Of a DNA stretch of 62,500 bases, positions 1 through 7,631 are shown piece after piece (position 1 is the first letter of the stretch; the number at the start of each line of letters is the position of its first letter). Under the pieces are notes generated by a model, which saw nothing but the letters and a program-made list of their open reading frames with translations, made no database searches and was not told the origin of the DNA. The stretch is taken from NCBI GenBank assembly GCA_943789455.1, contig CALSUE010000001.1:1-62500 (forward strand), written 5' to 3'. The position numbers were made by a program, and so were the translations under genes. The DNA is from an uncultured Flavobacteriaceae bacterium (GTDB taxonomy: Bacteria > Bacteroidota > Bacteroidia > Flavobacteriales > Flavobacteriaceae).

Positions 1-209
1 GCTCTATTGATATTAGGTTGTTTTAAAATACGGCCTTTAGAATCATAATAAATCAACTGTTTACCATACCAAAATTCTTTTTCAACATTATAATAAGATA
101 TTTCAACCATTTTTGGTTTTCCTTTCCATCCATCATAGGCATTTAAATACTTTAAATTTGAGCATTTAGTAAATAATAGAACAATTAGTATTGGGGCTAT
201 TTTTTTCAT
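1..209 (-). CDS. Lipoprotein, C-terminus cut off by window edge
   Basis: An open frame starts at ATG 209 and runs off the left end after 69 codons. The first ~17 residues are hydrophobic and end in a Cys (LLFTKCSN), which reads as a lipoprotein signal, so the product is probably membrane-anchored. The remainder is Tyr/Lys-rich (EFWYGKQLIYYDSKGR) and loosely resembles the repeat strands of MORN/YwqK-like proteins, but too little is present to assign a family. It starts 10 nt after the stop of the disrupted gene at 219-453, so the two were probably co-transcribed. Function unknown. Confidence 0.6.
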   Translation of the reverse strand, partial: MKKIAPILIVLLFTKCSNLKYLNAYDGWKGKPKMVEISYYNVEKEFWYGKQLIYYDSKGRILKQPNINR

Positions 210-218
210 GGGGTATTG

Positions 219-453
219 TTAAAATAATTCTCCTCTATGAGGTTTCAAAGCATCTCTGTATACTTTCATGTCAGATTCATTAACTACTATAAAGGCAGCA
301 CACAGCATAGGGTTCAACCCTTTAATGTCTATCTCATGAAATTGGAGATTTTCGATCTGCAGCAAATTCTTTTAAATGAATGGTGTGGTGTTTTGCAGTT
401 TCTAGGGCATCTGGGCCTCTAAAATCCCACAAAAGTTTTATTTTTCTTTCCAA
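219..453 (-). pseudogene. Small conserved-looking protein, frameshifted and lacking an ATG
   Basis: Two minus-strand reading frames join into one plausible ~75-residue protein. The first half (KIKLLWDFRGPDALETAKHH..., down to ~337) hits TGA at 334-336. The second half continues one base out of frame (HEIDIKGLNPMLCAAFIVV...DALKPHRGELF) and stops at 219. No ATG precedes the first half; TTG 453 is the only nearby start, and the codon before KIKLLWDF, where an ATG would be expected, is AGA. I recall similar short proteins in flavobacteria but cannot name the family. Either a decaying gene or a sequence with an error near 337-340. Confidence 0.6.
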
Positions 454-478
454 TTGAATACAATTTAAAACAAAAATA

Positions 479-500
479 CCCATTTCTAATTAGAAATGGG
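479..500 (-). terminator. Hairpin terminator after the TolQ-like gene
   Basis: A perfect 9-bp stem (CCCATTTCT / AGAAATGGG) with an AATT loop lies just beyond the stop of the minus-strand gene at 526-909. On the minus strand it is followed by a T-rich run (TATTTTTGTTTT), as in an intrinsic terminator. The same T-run contains TATTTTTG (478-471), which could be the -7 box of the next gene. Confidence 0.7.
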
Positions 501-525
501 CATTGATATCTAGATGTCATTTAAG

Positions 526-909
526 TTATTTTTTTTTTAGAATTAAAGCAATAATACCCAACCTAGCAATTAAGAAAACCACCATACCAAAAGCGGGCGA
601 TAAAGAAGCTACTTTAATTCCTCCAGCAATAATTTCTGGTTTTACATTTCCAAAAGATTGAATAAAATCGAAAGCGGTAATTAAACCAATAATTTGTCCT
701 AAGAAACCCCAAACCAATGCAAACAAACTTACAGAAGCGATTAGTTTTTGAGTTTTACCATTTTCATCACCTTTTAAAAGTGCTTTTACGATTAATCCAA
801 TACAGATAATAAGCGTAATTAAAAGTGTGTACATAAAAAGTGGTCCACCTTCGTTTAATAAATTAGCAAAAAAGGGTTTCATTAATTGAGCTGTCATTTT
901 AAAATTCAT
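526..909 (-). CDS. MotA/TolQ/ExbB-like proton channel family protein
   Basis: A 127-residue inner-membrane protein with three predicted helices (about 23-43, 57-80 and 100-122). The WGFLGQIIGLITAFDF stretch and the following GGIKVASLSPAFGMVVFLIARLG resemble the conserved last two helices of the MotA/TolQ/ExbB family, whose members form proton-conducting stator units. It is much shorter than true ExbB/TolQ (over 200 residues) and no ExbD/TolR gene is adjacent, so its partner is unknown. ATG 909 is used; ATG 897 is an alternative. A TACATTTG box lies 30 nt upstream and a hairpin terminator follows. Family assignment is by similarity of the helices only. Confidence 0.75.
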   Translation of the reverse strand: MNFKMTAQLMKPFFANLLNEGGPLFMYTLLITLIICIGLIVKALLKGDENGKTQKLIASVSLFALVWGFLGQIIGLITAFDFIQSFGNVKPEIIAGGIKVASLSPAFGMVVFLIARLGIIALILKKK

Positions 910-938
910 ATTTTTAGTTTTTAATTGTTATTTGATGT

Positions 939-946
939 CAAATGTA
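939..946 (-). promoter_or_regulatory. -7 box TACATTTG for the TolQ-like gene
   Basis: Matches the Bacteroidota -7 consensus TAnnTTTG, 30 nt upstream of ATG 909. No clear -33 TTTG at the usual spacing. Confidence 0.5.
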
Positions 947-1120
947 TTTTTAATGTTTGTTGGTTTTTTGTTTAATCGATAAGTAACCAAAACAAAACTA
1001 AAATCGACCAAATAAGCCTTGGTTTTGTAAATATCTGCAAAAACACGTCAAAAACCAGCTAAAATTAGAATTTGAACGTAATAAATAATGGTAGGTATAG
1101 AAAAATAGTATTATTGCAAG

Positions 1121-2200
1121 ATGATGTTATCCTTTGGTAAAATAAAAGAATACGCTTTTAAATTAATTGTCCAATCATTTTTTTGGGTAATCATTTATTT
1201 TTTCTACAATTATTTCTTAGGATTTGGGAGCAATCAAAAAACCTACATTCAATTGTTTTCGGCTTTTTTAATGCCTATAACAATGACGATTAGCTACTTT
1301 GTAGTTTATTTTTTAGTCCCAAAATACTTACTTAAAAAGCTTTATAAAAGTTTTATACTTTATACAATATACACACTTATTCTATCTATTTATGCTATTA
1401 TTCTTAGCGTATTATTTGCCTTGGTTTATTTGGCAGATCTAAACCCAGAAAATGCATCGCCCATTACCAAAACATTGCCGTTTATTATTTTGGGGGTCTT
1501 TTTTGTAGTATTAATTGTGGTGACTTTAAGTTTGATACTTCATAATTACAAATCCATTGTAAAAAACGAAGATTTAAAGAATAAAATTTTACAAACTCAA
1601 TTGCAATTAAAAGAACAAGAGTTAAAATTATTGAAGATGCAAATACATCCTCATTTCTTGTTTAACTCCTTAAATACCATTTATGGTTTTGCACTAAAAA
1701 AAGGTGATGAAGCTCCAGAAATGATTTTAAAATTATCTAATTTGTTAGATTATATTTTATATCAAATCGAAAAACCTACGGTGTTTCTAGAAAATGAAAT
1801 CAATCATTTAGAAGATTATATCACCTTAGAAAAACTAAGGTTTCATGATACATTGCAAGTCAATTTAATTAAACAAAGTGCTGTTGAAAATATCAATATC
1901 GCTCCAATGATGTTGATTCCTTTTGTTGAAAATAGTTTTAAACATGGCGCTATTGTAAATGGAGTTTTGGTGATTAATATTCTAATTAAAAAAATCGACG
2001 ATACACTTTTATTTGAAGTGGAGAATTCTATTATTGAAAAATCTAAAAGTGAAGAGGGAATCGGTTTAGAAAACATCCAAAAGCGATTAAAGATGTTGTA
2101 TCCGAATGCACATACCTTAGAAATATATGAAAACGACCAACGTTTTAAAGTAAGTTTAACCTTGCAATTGAACGGATTAAAAAGTATGAAGAATGTCTGA
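1121..2200 (+). CDS. LytS-type sensor histidine kinase
   Basis: A 359-residue kinase with four hydrophobic helices in residues ~10-140, a short coiled coil (~148-172), and the His_kinase (PF06580) core. The phospho-acceptor motif is HPHFLFNSLN at residues 176-185, the N box is PFVENSFKHG (~267-276), and the G box is GIGLENIQKRL (~313-323). There is no separate sensor domain, so the signal is probably sensed by the membrane helices. Its stop overlaps the start of the LytTR regulator by 8 nt, so the pair is translationally coupled. Two adjacent ATGs (1121, 1124) could both start it. Ligand unknown. Confidence 0.92.
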   Translation: MMLSFGKIKEYAFKLIVQSFFWVIIYFFYNYFLGFGSNQKTYIQLFSAFLMPITMTISYFVVYFLVPKYLLKKLYKSFILYTIYTLILSIYAIILSVLFALVYLADLNPENASPITKTLPFIILGVFFVVLIVVTLSLILHNYKSIVKNEDLKNKILQTQLQLKEQELKLLKMQIHPHFLFNSLNTIYGFALKKGDEAPEMILKLSNLLDYILYQIEKPTVFLENEINHLEDYITLEKLRFHDTLQVNLIKQSAVENINIAPMMLIPFVENSFKHGAIVNGVLVINILIKKIDDTLLFEVENSIIEKSKSEEGIGLENIQKRLKMLYPNAHTLEIYENDQRFKVSLTLQLNGLKSMKNV

Positions 2201-2909
2201 TAAAGTAACTTGTATGATTGTGGATGATGAGCCAATGGCAAGAGAAATTATCAGTTCTTTTGTGGGTAAAATTCATAATTTAGAATTGGTGGTAACTTGC
2301 AAAAATGTTTCTGAGGCTTTTTCTGTGTTACAAAAAGAATCGATTCAACTAATTTTTTTAGACATCAATATGCCAGAGATATCTGGTTTGTCTTTGGCAA
2401 AATCTATTCAGCATAAGAGTCAGGTAATTTTTACAACTGCTTATCGAGAATATGCCATAGAAGGTTTTGATTTACAAGCGGTAGATTATTTATTAAAACC
2501 TATTTCATTTGATCGATTTTTAAAAGCTGTTCAAAAATACTTTGATTTGCATGCTTCCAAAGAAATCATCAAACAAGAAATTGTTAGTGAAGCAAAAGAA
2601 ACGTCCATCTTTGTACGTTCAGATCGTAAAATGGTAAAAGTTCGATTCAAGGAAATTAATTACATAGAAAGTTTAAGTGACTATGTGAAAATTTTCACAG
2701 ATAAAGAAACCATCATAACGAGAGAAACCATTAGCAATATAGAGTCTAAATTGCCTTCTAATGAATTTCTAAGAACCCACAGATCTTATATCGTTTCGAT
2801 GCCAAAAATAGATTCTTTTACCAACGAGTTTTTAGAGTTAGATAAAAAAGCGATTCCAATTAGCAGATCTTATAAAGAAAATGTCTTACAAAAGTTGGCG
2901 GGTAAATAA
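2193..2909 (+). CDS. LytTR-family response regulator
   Basis: A 238-residue protein with an N-terminal receiver domain (acidic pair D11-D12, phospho-acceptor D57 in FLDINMPE, conserved K in LLKPIS). A C-terminal LytTR DNA-binding domain follows (from about residue 138; FVRSDRKMVKVRFKEINYIES...FLRTHRSYIV). The kinase encoded just upstream, overlapping by 8 nt, is its evident partner. LytTR regulators usually bind paired direct repeats upstream of envelope or membrane genes; no target can be assigned here. Confidence 0.93.
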   Translation: MSDKVTCMIVDDEPMAREIISSFVGKIHNLELVVTCKNVSEAFSVLQKESIQLIFLDINMPEISGLSLAKSIQHKSQVIFTTAYREYAIEGFDLQAVDYLLKPISFDRFLKAVQKYFDLHASKEIIKQEIVSEAKETSIFVRSDRKMVKVRFKEINYIESLSDYVKIFTDKETIITRETISNIESKLPSNEFLRTHRSYIVSMPKIDSFTNEFLELDKKAIPISRSYKENVLQKLAGK

Positions 2910-2921
2910 GTCAAAAACTGC

Positions 2922-2929
2922 TATATTTG
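2922..2929 (+). promoter_or_regulatory. -7 box TATATTTG for mvaD
   Basis: Perfect TAnnTTTG match 16 nt before the TTG start at 2946, implying a very short leader. It supports starting the decarboxylase at 2946 although the codon is TTG. Confidence 0.55.
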
Positions 2930-2945
2930 TAGCAAAATATAAGGC

Positions 2946-4037
2946 TTGGATACACAGCAATTTATTCCGAATTCTCTTCAAAATAAAATAACAAAAACTT
3001 CCTTTACATGGAAAACACCTAGCAATATTGCATTGGTGAAATATTGGGGAAAAACAGAACCGCAAATCCCAAAAAATGCCTCGATAAGTTTTACGTTGAG
3101 TAATAGTCATACCATTACAACAATAGATTTTACCAAAAAAAGTAATTCTGAAGCTGATAATAAGATCAACTTTGAGTTGTTTTTTGAAGGGAAAAAGAAA
3201 GAAGATTTTAAGCCGAAAATTGCGAAATTCTTTGAAAGAATTCTAGAATATTGCCCATACTTAACCACTTATACCATGGTAATACATTCAGAGAATTCTT
3301 TTCCTCATAGTAGCGGAATAGCGTCTTCTGCAAGCGGCATGAGTGCTATTGCCATGTGTTTAATGAGCTTAGAAAAATCGTTAAGTTCTATTGAGTTAAC
3401 CAATGAGTTCATCAATAAAAAAGCTTCTTTCCTAGCACGTTTGGGATCAGGAAGCGCAAGTAGAAGCATAGAAGGCCCATTGGTGGTTTGGGGAAATCAT
3501 CCAGACATCAAAGGGAGTTCAGATGTATTTGGAGTGCCATTTCCTTATGAGGTTCATGAAGTTTTTAAAAATTATCATGATGCAATTTTATTGGTAGATA
3601 AAGGAGAAAAGCAAGTGAGTAGTACAGTAGGCCACGATTTAATGCACAATCATCCCTTTGCAACTCAAAGATTTGATCAAGCCAATGAAAATTTAGCTAA
3701 AATTTCTAAGATTTTACAAAACGGAGAGATAGATTCTTTTATCAACCTGGTAGAAAGTGAAGCTTTGAGTTTACACGCTATGATGCTAACAAGCACTCCA
3801 TATTTTATTTTAATGAAGCCAAATACCTTAGAAATAATCAATGCCATTTGGAGGTATAGAGATAAAACTGGGAGTAAGGTGTGTTTCACTCTAGATGCTG
3901 GTGCTAATGTTCATGTTTTGTATCCAGCTAATGAAACCGAAACTATAGCTCAATTTATTGATAATGAGCTTTCTAAGTTCTGTCAAAAAAATCATTATAT
4001 TTGTGATATTGTTGGTTTAGGAGCCGTTAATATATAG
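2946..4037 (+). CDS. mvaD: Diphosphomevalonate decarboxylase
   Basis: A 363-residue GHMP-superfamily enzyme converting mevalonate 5-diphosphate to isopentenyl diphosphate with ATP, the last step of the mevalonate pathway. Diagnostic segments are SNIALVKYWGK near residue 27 and the Ser-rich loop HSSGIASSASGMSAIA near 122. SGSASRSIEGPLVVWG and a C-terminal DAGANVHVLY follow. No ATG lies in frame before the conserved N-terminus, so TTG 2946 is the likely start; it gives the family's usual length and lies 16 nt after a promoter box. It heads a cluster with the kinase and prenyltransferase at 4.6-6.5 kb. Confidence 0.93.
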   Translation: MDTQQFIPNSLQNKITKTSFTWKTPSNIALVKYWGKTEPQIPKNASISFTLSNSHTITTIDFTKKSNSEADNKINFELFFEGKKKEDFKPKIAKFFERILEYCPYLTTYTMVIHSENSFPHSSGIASSASGMSAIAMCLMSLEKSLSSIELTNEFINKKASFLARLGSGSASRSIEGPLVVWGNHPDIKGSSDVFGVPFPYEVHEVFKNYHDAILLVDKGEKQVSSTVGHDLMHNHPFATQRFDQANENLAKISKILQNGEIDSFINLVESEALSLHAMMLTSTPYFILMKPNTLEIINAIWRYRDKTGSKVCFTLDAGANVHVLYPANETETIAQFIDNELSKFCQKNHYICDIVGLGAVNI

Positions 4038-4042
4038 TCAAT

Positions 4043-4564
4043 ATGAAAATATTTCTTTCCAGAATCTCAGTTTTCACGCTCTTTGTGTTTATCTCATTTC
4101 TTTTTTTATCATTTACTCAAGTTGTAGTTTGGTTAGATAAAAATCATGATGAGGTTACTGAAGCAAATGGGATTTTTTATAGACCAATTCCAAATAAAAA
4201 ACGAAGTACGTATTTAATTGTAGACTATTATAAAAGTGGTGCCAAATACCGCGAAGGTAAAGCCACTTCTTTGGTTATTAAAAAAGAAAATTTCAAAGGC
4301 TTAGTTACCTATTTTTATAAGGATGGTTCAGTTTTAAAAACAGAAAAATATAAAAATGGTGATTTGGATGGACCCTACAAGGAATATTATCCAACAGGAG
4401 AATTAAAAGTAGATGGAGTTTTTGGAAAAGGACTTAAGGAAAGAGCTTGGAAAATATATTATAAGACAGGAAAGATTAAAACTAAAGGAAAATATAGAAA
4501 TGGAGAAAGAGTAGGCGAATGGACTACCTTTTACCGTGATGTATACTATCCTAATGAAGAGTAA
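4043..4564 (+). CDS. MORN/YwqK-like repeat protein
   Basis: A 173-residue protein with an N-terminal hydrophobic segment (signal peptide or anchor, residues ~5-30). At least four short Tyr/Gly repeats of the YwqK/MORN-variant kind follow (KYREGKAT..., VTYFYKDGSVLKTEKYKNGDLDG, KEYYPTGELKVDGVFGKG, KIYYKTGKIKTKGKYRNGERVG). Such repeats form beta hairpins; the name toxin-antitoxin YwqK often attached to them has little support here. It lies 5 nt after mvaD in the mevalonate cluster, so it is co-transcribed, but a role in isoprenoid synthesis is not implied by its sequence. Confidence 0.75.
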   Translation: MKIFLSRISVFTLFVFISFLFLSFTQVVVWLDKNHDEVTEANGIFYRPIPNKKRSTYLIVDYYKSGAKYREGKATSLVIKKENFKGLVTYFYKDGSVLKTEKYKNGDLDGPYKEYYPTGELKVDGVFGKGLKERAWKIYYKTGKIKTKGKYRNGERVGEWTTFYRDVYYPNEE

Positions 4565-4571
4565 TTATTTG

Positions 4572-4579
4572 TATATTTG
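4572..4579 (+). promoter_or_regulatory. -7 box TATATTTG for the mevalonate kinase gene
   Basis: Perfect TAnnTTTG match 17 nt upstream of ATG 4597, giving a second transcription start inside the mevalonate cluster. Confidence 0.5.
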
Positions 4580-4596
4580 AATTATATTTACACCCT

Positions 4597-5523
4597 ATGA
4601 AAGGTCCATTATTTTACGCTAAGATTTTATTATTTGGAGAATATGGTATTATCAAAGACTCAAAAGGTCTAGCAATCCCATACAATTCATATAATGGCGC
4701 CTTAAAATCTTCATCTAATCTTTTAGGAGCAGCAAAAAAATCAAATGATAACTTAGCGAAATTTTATCACTATTTAAAAAATACATCTACAGATCTAGTG
4801 TCATTTAATTTTGAAAAATTTAAAAAAGATATTGATTCAGGAATGTATTTTGATTCCTCGATTCCTCAAGGTTATGGTGTAGGTAGTTCTGGAGCCTTGG
4901 TTGCCTCGATATATGATCAATATGCAGAAGACAAAATTACTATACTTGAAAACTTAACACGAGATAAATTACTTAATTTAAAAGCTATCTTTTCTTTAAT
5001 GGAGTCTTTTTTTCATGGGAAAAGTTCAGGGTTAGACCCTTTGAATAGTTATTTAAGTTTACCTATTTTAATTAATTCTAAGACCAATATTGAACCTGCA
5101 GGAATTCCATCACAAAAAGAAGGAAAAGGAGCAGTGTTTTTGTTAGATTCTGAACAAGTTGGAGAAACTGAACCGATGGTAAATATTTTCATGAATAAGA
5201 TGAAGAATGAAGGGTTTAGGAAGATGCTTAATGAAGAATTTGCGATATATACAGACGCATGTATAGATAATTTTTTACACGGAAATGTAACGTCCTTGTT
5301 TGGTAATGTTAAAAAATTATCTAAACTGGTTCTTGCAAATTTTAAACCTATGATCCCCAGTGCTTTTCACAAAGTATGGGAGCAAGGTATCCAAACCAAT
5401 GATTATTATCTTAAATTATGTGGTTCTGGTGGCGGTGGTTATATTCTGGGTTTTGCCCAAGACTATGAAAAAGCCAAATCCTCTTTACAAGATTATAAAT
5501 TAGAACTAGTATATAGATTTTAA
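4597..5523 (+). CDS. GHMP kinase, probable mevalonate kinase
   Basis: A 308-residue GHMP-family kinase. The N-terminus (YAKILLFGEYGII) is the substrate-side motif of mevalonate kinases. The ATP loop is PQGYGVGSSGALVAS (~residues 90-104), a GKSSGLDPLNSY motif follows, and the C-terminal glycine loop is LCGSGGGGYILG (~274-285). Located between the decarboxylase and a UbiA prenyltransferase, it most likely phosphorylates mevalonate, but phosphomevalonate kinase cannot be excluded from sequence alone. Only two of the mevalonate-pathway kinase/decarboxylase steps are encoded here, so the rest must be elsewhere in the genome. Confidence 0.85.
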   Translation: MKGPLFYAKILLFGEYGIIKDSKGLAIPYNSYNGALKSSSNLLGAAKKSNDNLAKFYHYLKNTSTDLVSFNFEKFKKDIDSGMYFDSSIPQGYGVGSSGALVASIYDQYAEDKITILENLTRDKLLNLKAIFSLMESFFHGKSSGLDPLNSYLSLPILINSKTNIEPAGIPSQKEGKGAVFLLDSEQVGETEPMVNIFMNKMKNEGFRKMLNEEFAIYTDACIDNFLHGNVTSLFGNVKKLSKLVLANFKPMIPSAFHKVWEQGIQTNDYYLKLCGSGGGGYILGFAQDYEKAKSSLQDYKLELVYRF

Positions 5524-5534
5524 CCACTTCACTT

Positions 5535-6461
5535 ATGGAGAATGGTAAAAAAACTTCCTTATTTTATAAAATTTTCAGTCTATTATCTGTCGTTCGAGGG
5601 TATAATATTTTAGTTCTTGTAATCGCTCAATATTTAGCCTCTATTTATATTTTTTCTCCAAAAAAATCAATTCCTTCTGTACTGTTTGACTTGCATCTTT
5701 TCTTTGTTGTATTTGCTACTGTATGTGTAGTGGCAGGAGGCTACATTATCAATAATTTTTATGATATTAAAGCCGATAAAATAAATAGACCCTACAAATC
5801 AGATTTAGACAGCTATGTTAAACAAGAAACAATATTATCTATTTACTTTTTTTTAAATATTGTTGGAGTTCTCTCAGGGTTTTTAGTTTCGTGGAAAGCG
5901 GCCTTATTTTTTGTATCATACATATTTAGTATTTGGTTTTACTCCCATAAATTAAAAAGATATCCTTTAACGGGTTTAATGTCAGCGTCCCTGCTAACAA
6001 TTTTGCCATTTTTTGTAATTTTTGTATACTTTAAAAATTTTTCTAACATAATTTTTGTCCATGCTATTTTTTTATTTTTAGTGATTATGGTTAGAGAACT
6101 TATAAAAGATTTAGAAAATATGCGTGGTGCGGTGGCCAGTAATTATAAAACTTTTCCAGTGGCCTATGGTGAAAGAAACACCAAATTACTATCTATTATA
6201 ATATTATTTTTAGCGCTATTTACAGTGATTAATCTTTTAAGTCACCCAGCAATTTCATTCATGAAATATTATTTTTATTTGGTGGCTGTTTCTTTAATTA
6301 TTATTGGTGTAGTTTTACTTAAATCATCAAAAAAGGAAGAATATACGATCTTACATACTACCCTTAAAATACTATTATTAATAGGTGTTTTTAGTTTAGT
6401 GTTTATTGATACTTCGCTTATCATAGATAGGGTGATTAATACGCTCAAATTAGTAAATTGA
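5535..6461 (+). CDS. UbiA-family prenyltransferase
   Basis: A 308-residue integral membrane protein with about nine helices. The first Asp motif, NNFYDIKADKINRP (N73-D77-D81), matches the diphosphate/Mg2+ site of UbiA enzymes. The second motif region reads RELIKDLENMRGAVASNY (residues 187-204); family members usually have an Asp where this protein has A199, which may weaken metal binding or reflect another substrate. It probably attaches a prenyl chain to an aromatic or glycerol phosphate acceptor, using diphosphates made by the upstream mevalonate enzymes. It lies 11 nt after the kinase gene. Confidence 0.85.
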   Translation: MENGKKTSLFYKIFSLLSVVRGYNILVLVIAQYLASIYIFSPKKSIPSVLFDLHLFFVVFATVCVVAGGYIINNFYDIKADKINRPYKSDLDSYVKQETILSIYFFLNIVGVLSGFLVSWKAALFFVSYIFSIWFYSHKLKRYPLTGLMSASLLTILPFFVIFVYFKNFSNIIFVHAIFLFLVIMVRELIKDLENMRGAVASNYKTFPVAYGERNTKLLSIIILFLALFTVINLLSHPAISFMKYYFYLVAVSLIIIGVVLLKSSKKEEYTILHTTLKILLLIGVFSLVFIDTSLIIDRVINTLKLVN

Positions 6462-6545
6462 GTTTTCATACTGAATTTCTTTGTTGGTTTTTAAATCGAT
6501 ATTCGAAGTTCAATTCATCAATTTTCAGACCCTAATAGATGTGAG

Positions 6546-6576
6546 TTTGTTGTAAAATAATTAATGATTACATTTG
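6546..6576 (+). promoter_or_regulatory. Complete promoter TTTG-N19-TACATTTG for the pseudouridine synthase
   Basis: TTTG (6546-6549), exactly 19 nt, then TACATTTG (6569-6576): a full match to the Bacteroidota promoter. The -7 box lies over the in-frame ATG at 6564, so that ATG cannot be on the transcript; the real start must be ATG 6591. Confidence 0.75.
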
Positions 6577-6590
6577 CCGAAATTTTTAAA

Positions 6591-7421
6591 ATGAATTCAA
6601 ATCATAAATCGTCGGGAGGACGACAAGCAAGAAAAGGCAACTCTCCACAAAGAAAAAACAGCTTTCGTAAAGACTTCAAAAAACCATTAACAACTCCTAA
6701 AAAAGTTGATGTTGGTGGTATAAGATTAAATAAGTTTATATCCAACTCTGGTATTTGCTCAAGAAGAGAAGCAGATACCTATATAGAGCACGGAAGTGTA
6801 ACAGTGAACGGTAACTTGATTACTGAAATGGGATATAAGGTTCAGCCAAATGATGATGTTCGTTTTGATGGAACTTCTATTTCTCCTGAAAAAAAGAAAT
6901 ATGTGTTATTGAATAAGCCCAAGAACTATATTACTACCATGGATGATGAACGTGGAAGAAAAACGGTTATGGAATTAGTTTCTAATGCAGCAAATGAAAG
7001 AATTTATCCGGTTGGAAGGTTAGATAGAATGACTACAGGCCTTTTGTTATTTACTAACGATGGTGAATTGGCTAAAAAATTAACGCACCCTAAACATGAT
7101 GTTAAAAAATTATATCATGCTTCTCTCGATAGAAAATTAGATTTAAAAGACTTACAAAAGCTAAGAGGTGAAGTTATTATAGAGGGTAAAAAAGTATTTA
7201 TTGATGCTGTTTCTTATGTAGAAGGTCAGTCTAAAACTGAGGTAGGTATAGAGATTCATTCCGGTAGAAATAGAATCGTTCGTAAAATATTTGAACATGT
7301 TGGTTACAAGGTGGTAAAATTAGACAGAGTCCTTTTTGCAGGCTTAACAAAAAAGAACTTGCCTAGAGGAAGATGGAGAGAATTAACTAAGCAAGAGTTA
7401 GCCAATCTTCAAATGATATAA
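6591..7421 (+). CDS. RsuA/RluB-family pseudouridine synthase
   Basis: About 276 residues from ATG 6591. An N-terminal basic tail of ~40 residues (SSGGRQARKGNSPQRKNSFRKD) precedes an S4 RNA-binding domain (RLNKFISNSGICSRREADTYI). The synthase domain follows, with catalytic Asp in GRLDRMTTGLLLFTNDGEL and the C-terminal GRNRIVRKIFEHVGYKV. RluB-type enzymes modify 23S rRNA helix 89-90 and RsuA modifies 16S; this one is closer to RluB by context but the target is not certain. An upstream ATG at 6564 is excluded by the promoter that overlaps it. A strong terminator follows. Confidence 0.9.
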   Translation: MNSNHKSSGGRQARKGNSPQRKNSFRKDFKKPLTTPKKVDVGGIRLNKFISNSGICSRREADTYIEHGSVTVNGNLITEMGYKVQPNDDVRFDGTSISPEKKKYVLLNKPKNYITTMDDERGRKTVMELVSNAANERIYPVGRLDRMTTGLLLFTNDGELAKKLTHPKHDVKKLYHASLDRKLDLKDLQKLRGEVIIEGKKVFIDAVSYVEGQSKTEVGIEIHSGRNRIVRKIFEHVGYKVVKLDRVLFAGLTKKNLPRGRWRELTKQELANLQMI

Positions 7422-7431
7422 AAACAAAAAA

Positions 7432-7457
7432 TCCGAACAATATGTTCGGATTTTTTT
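7432..7457. terminator. Bidirectional terminator between the synthase gene and tRNA-Phe
   Basis: Perfect 8-bp stem ATCCGAAC / GTTCGGAT around an ATAT loop (7432-7451), with a T-run after it and an A-run before it, so it can end transcription from both the plus-strand synthase gene and the minus-strand tRNA. Confidence 0.85.
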
Positions 7458-7458
7458 G

Positions 7459-7531
7459 TGGTACCTCCAGGAATCGAACCAGGGACACAAGGATTTTCAG
7501 TCCTTTGCTCTACCAACTGAGCTAAGGTACC
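7459..7531 (-). tRNA. tRNA-Phe (GAA)
   Basis: The 73-nt minus-strand cloverleaf has acceptor stem GGTACCT / AGGTACC, D arm GCTC-AGTTGGTAGA-GC, and anticodon loop CTGAAAA with anticodon GAA. The T arm is CCTGG-TTCGATT-CCTGG, with A as discriminator. The CCA end is not encoded (ACAA follows the stem). It lies between convergent and divergent protein genes and has its own promoter box at 7549-7556. Confidence 0.96.
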
Positions 7532-7548
7532 TTTGTACTTAGCGGTCG

Positions 7549-7556
7549 CAAATATA
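7549..7556 (-). promoter_or_regulatory. tRNA-Phe promoter, -7 box TATATTTG with GC-rich discriminator
   Basis: TATATTTG followed directly by CGACCGC, 18 nt before the mature tRNA 5' end. A TTTG lies about 21 nt upstream. The GC-rich stretch after the box is shared with the tRNA-Arg and rRNA promoters of this window. Confidence 0.65.
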
Positions 7557-7602
7557 AAGCGAGTTTTTCACAACTACCAAATAAAAATAGAAAAATCTAT
7601 TG

Positions 7603-7610
7603 TATTTTTG
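7603..7610 (+). promoter_or_regulatory. -7 box TATTTTTG for coaX operon
   Basis: TAnnTTTG match 22 nt upstream of ATG 7632; probable promoter for the coaX to CNNM gene run. Confidence 0.5.
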
Positions 7611-7631
7611 ACATTCACTTTCAAATAAAGA

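Noticed and set aside
237..422. Plus-strand open frame of 61 codons
   Set aside because: It is antisense to the two halves of the frameshifted small gene; its own protein has no recognisable features.
1843..2241. 132-codon minus-strand frame opposite the LytS kinase
   Set aside because: The plus-strand kinase and regulator carry clear conserved motifs over the same bases.
4043..4564. Toxin-antitoxin module suggested by YwqK-like repeats
   Set aside because: No toxin gene is adjacent; the gene sits between mevalonate-pathway genes and the repeats are generic MORN-like strands.
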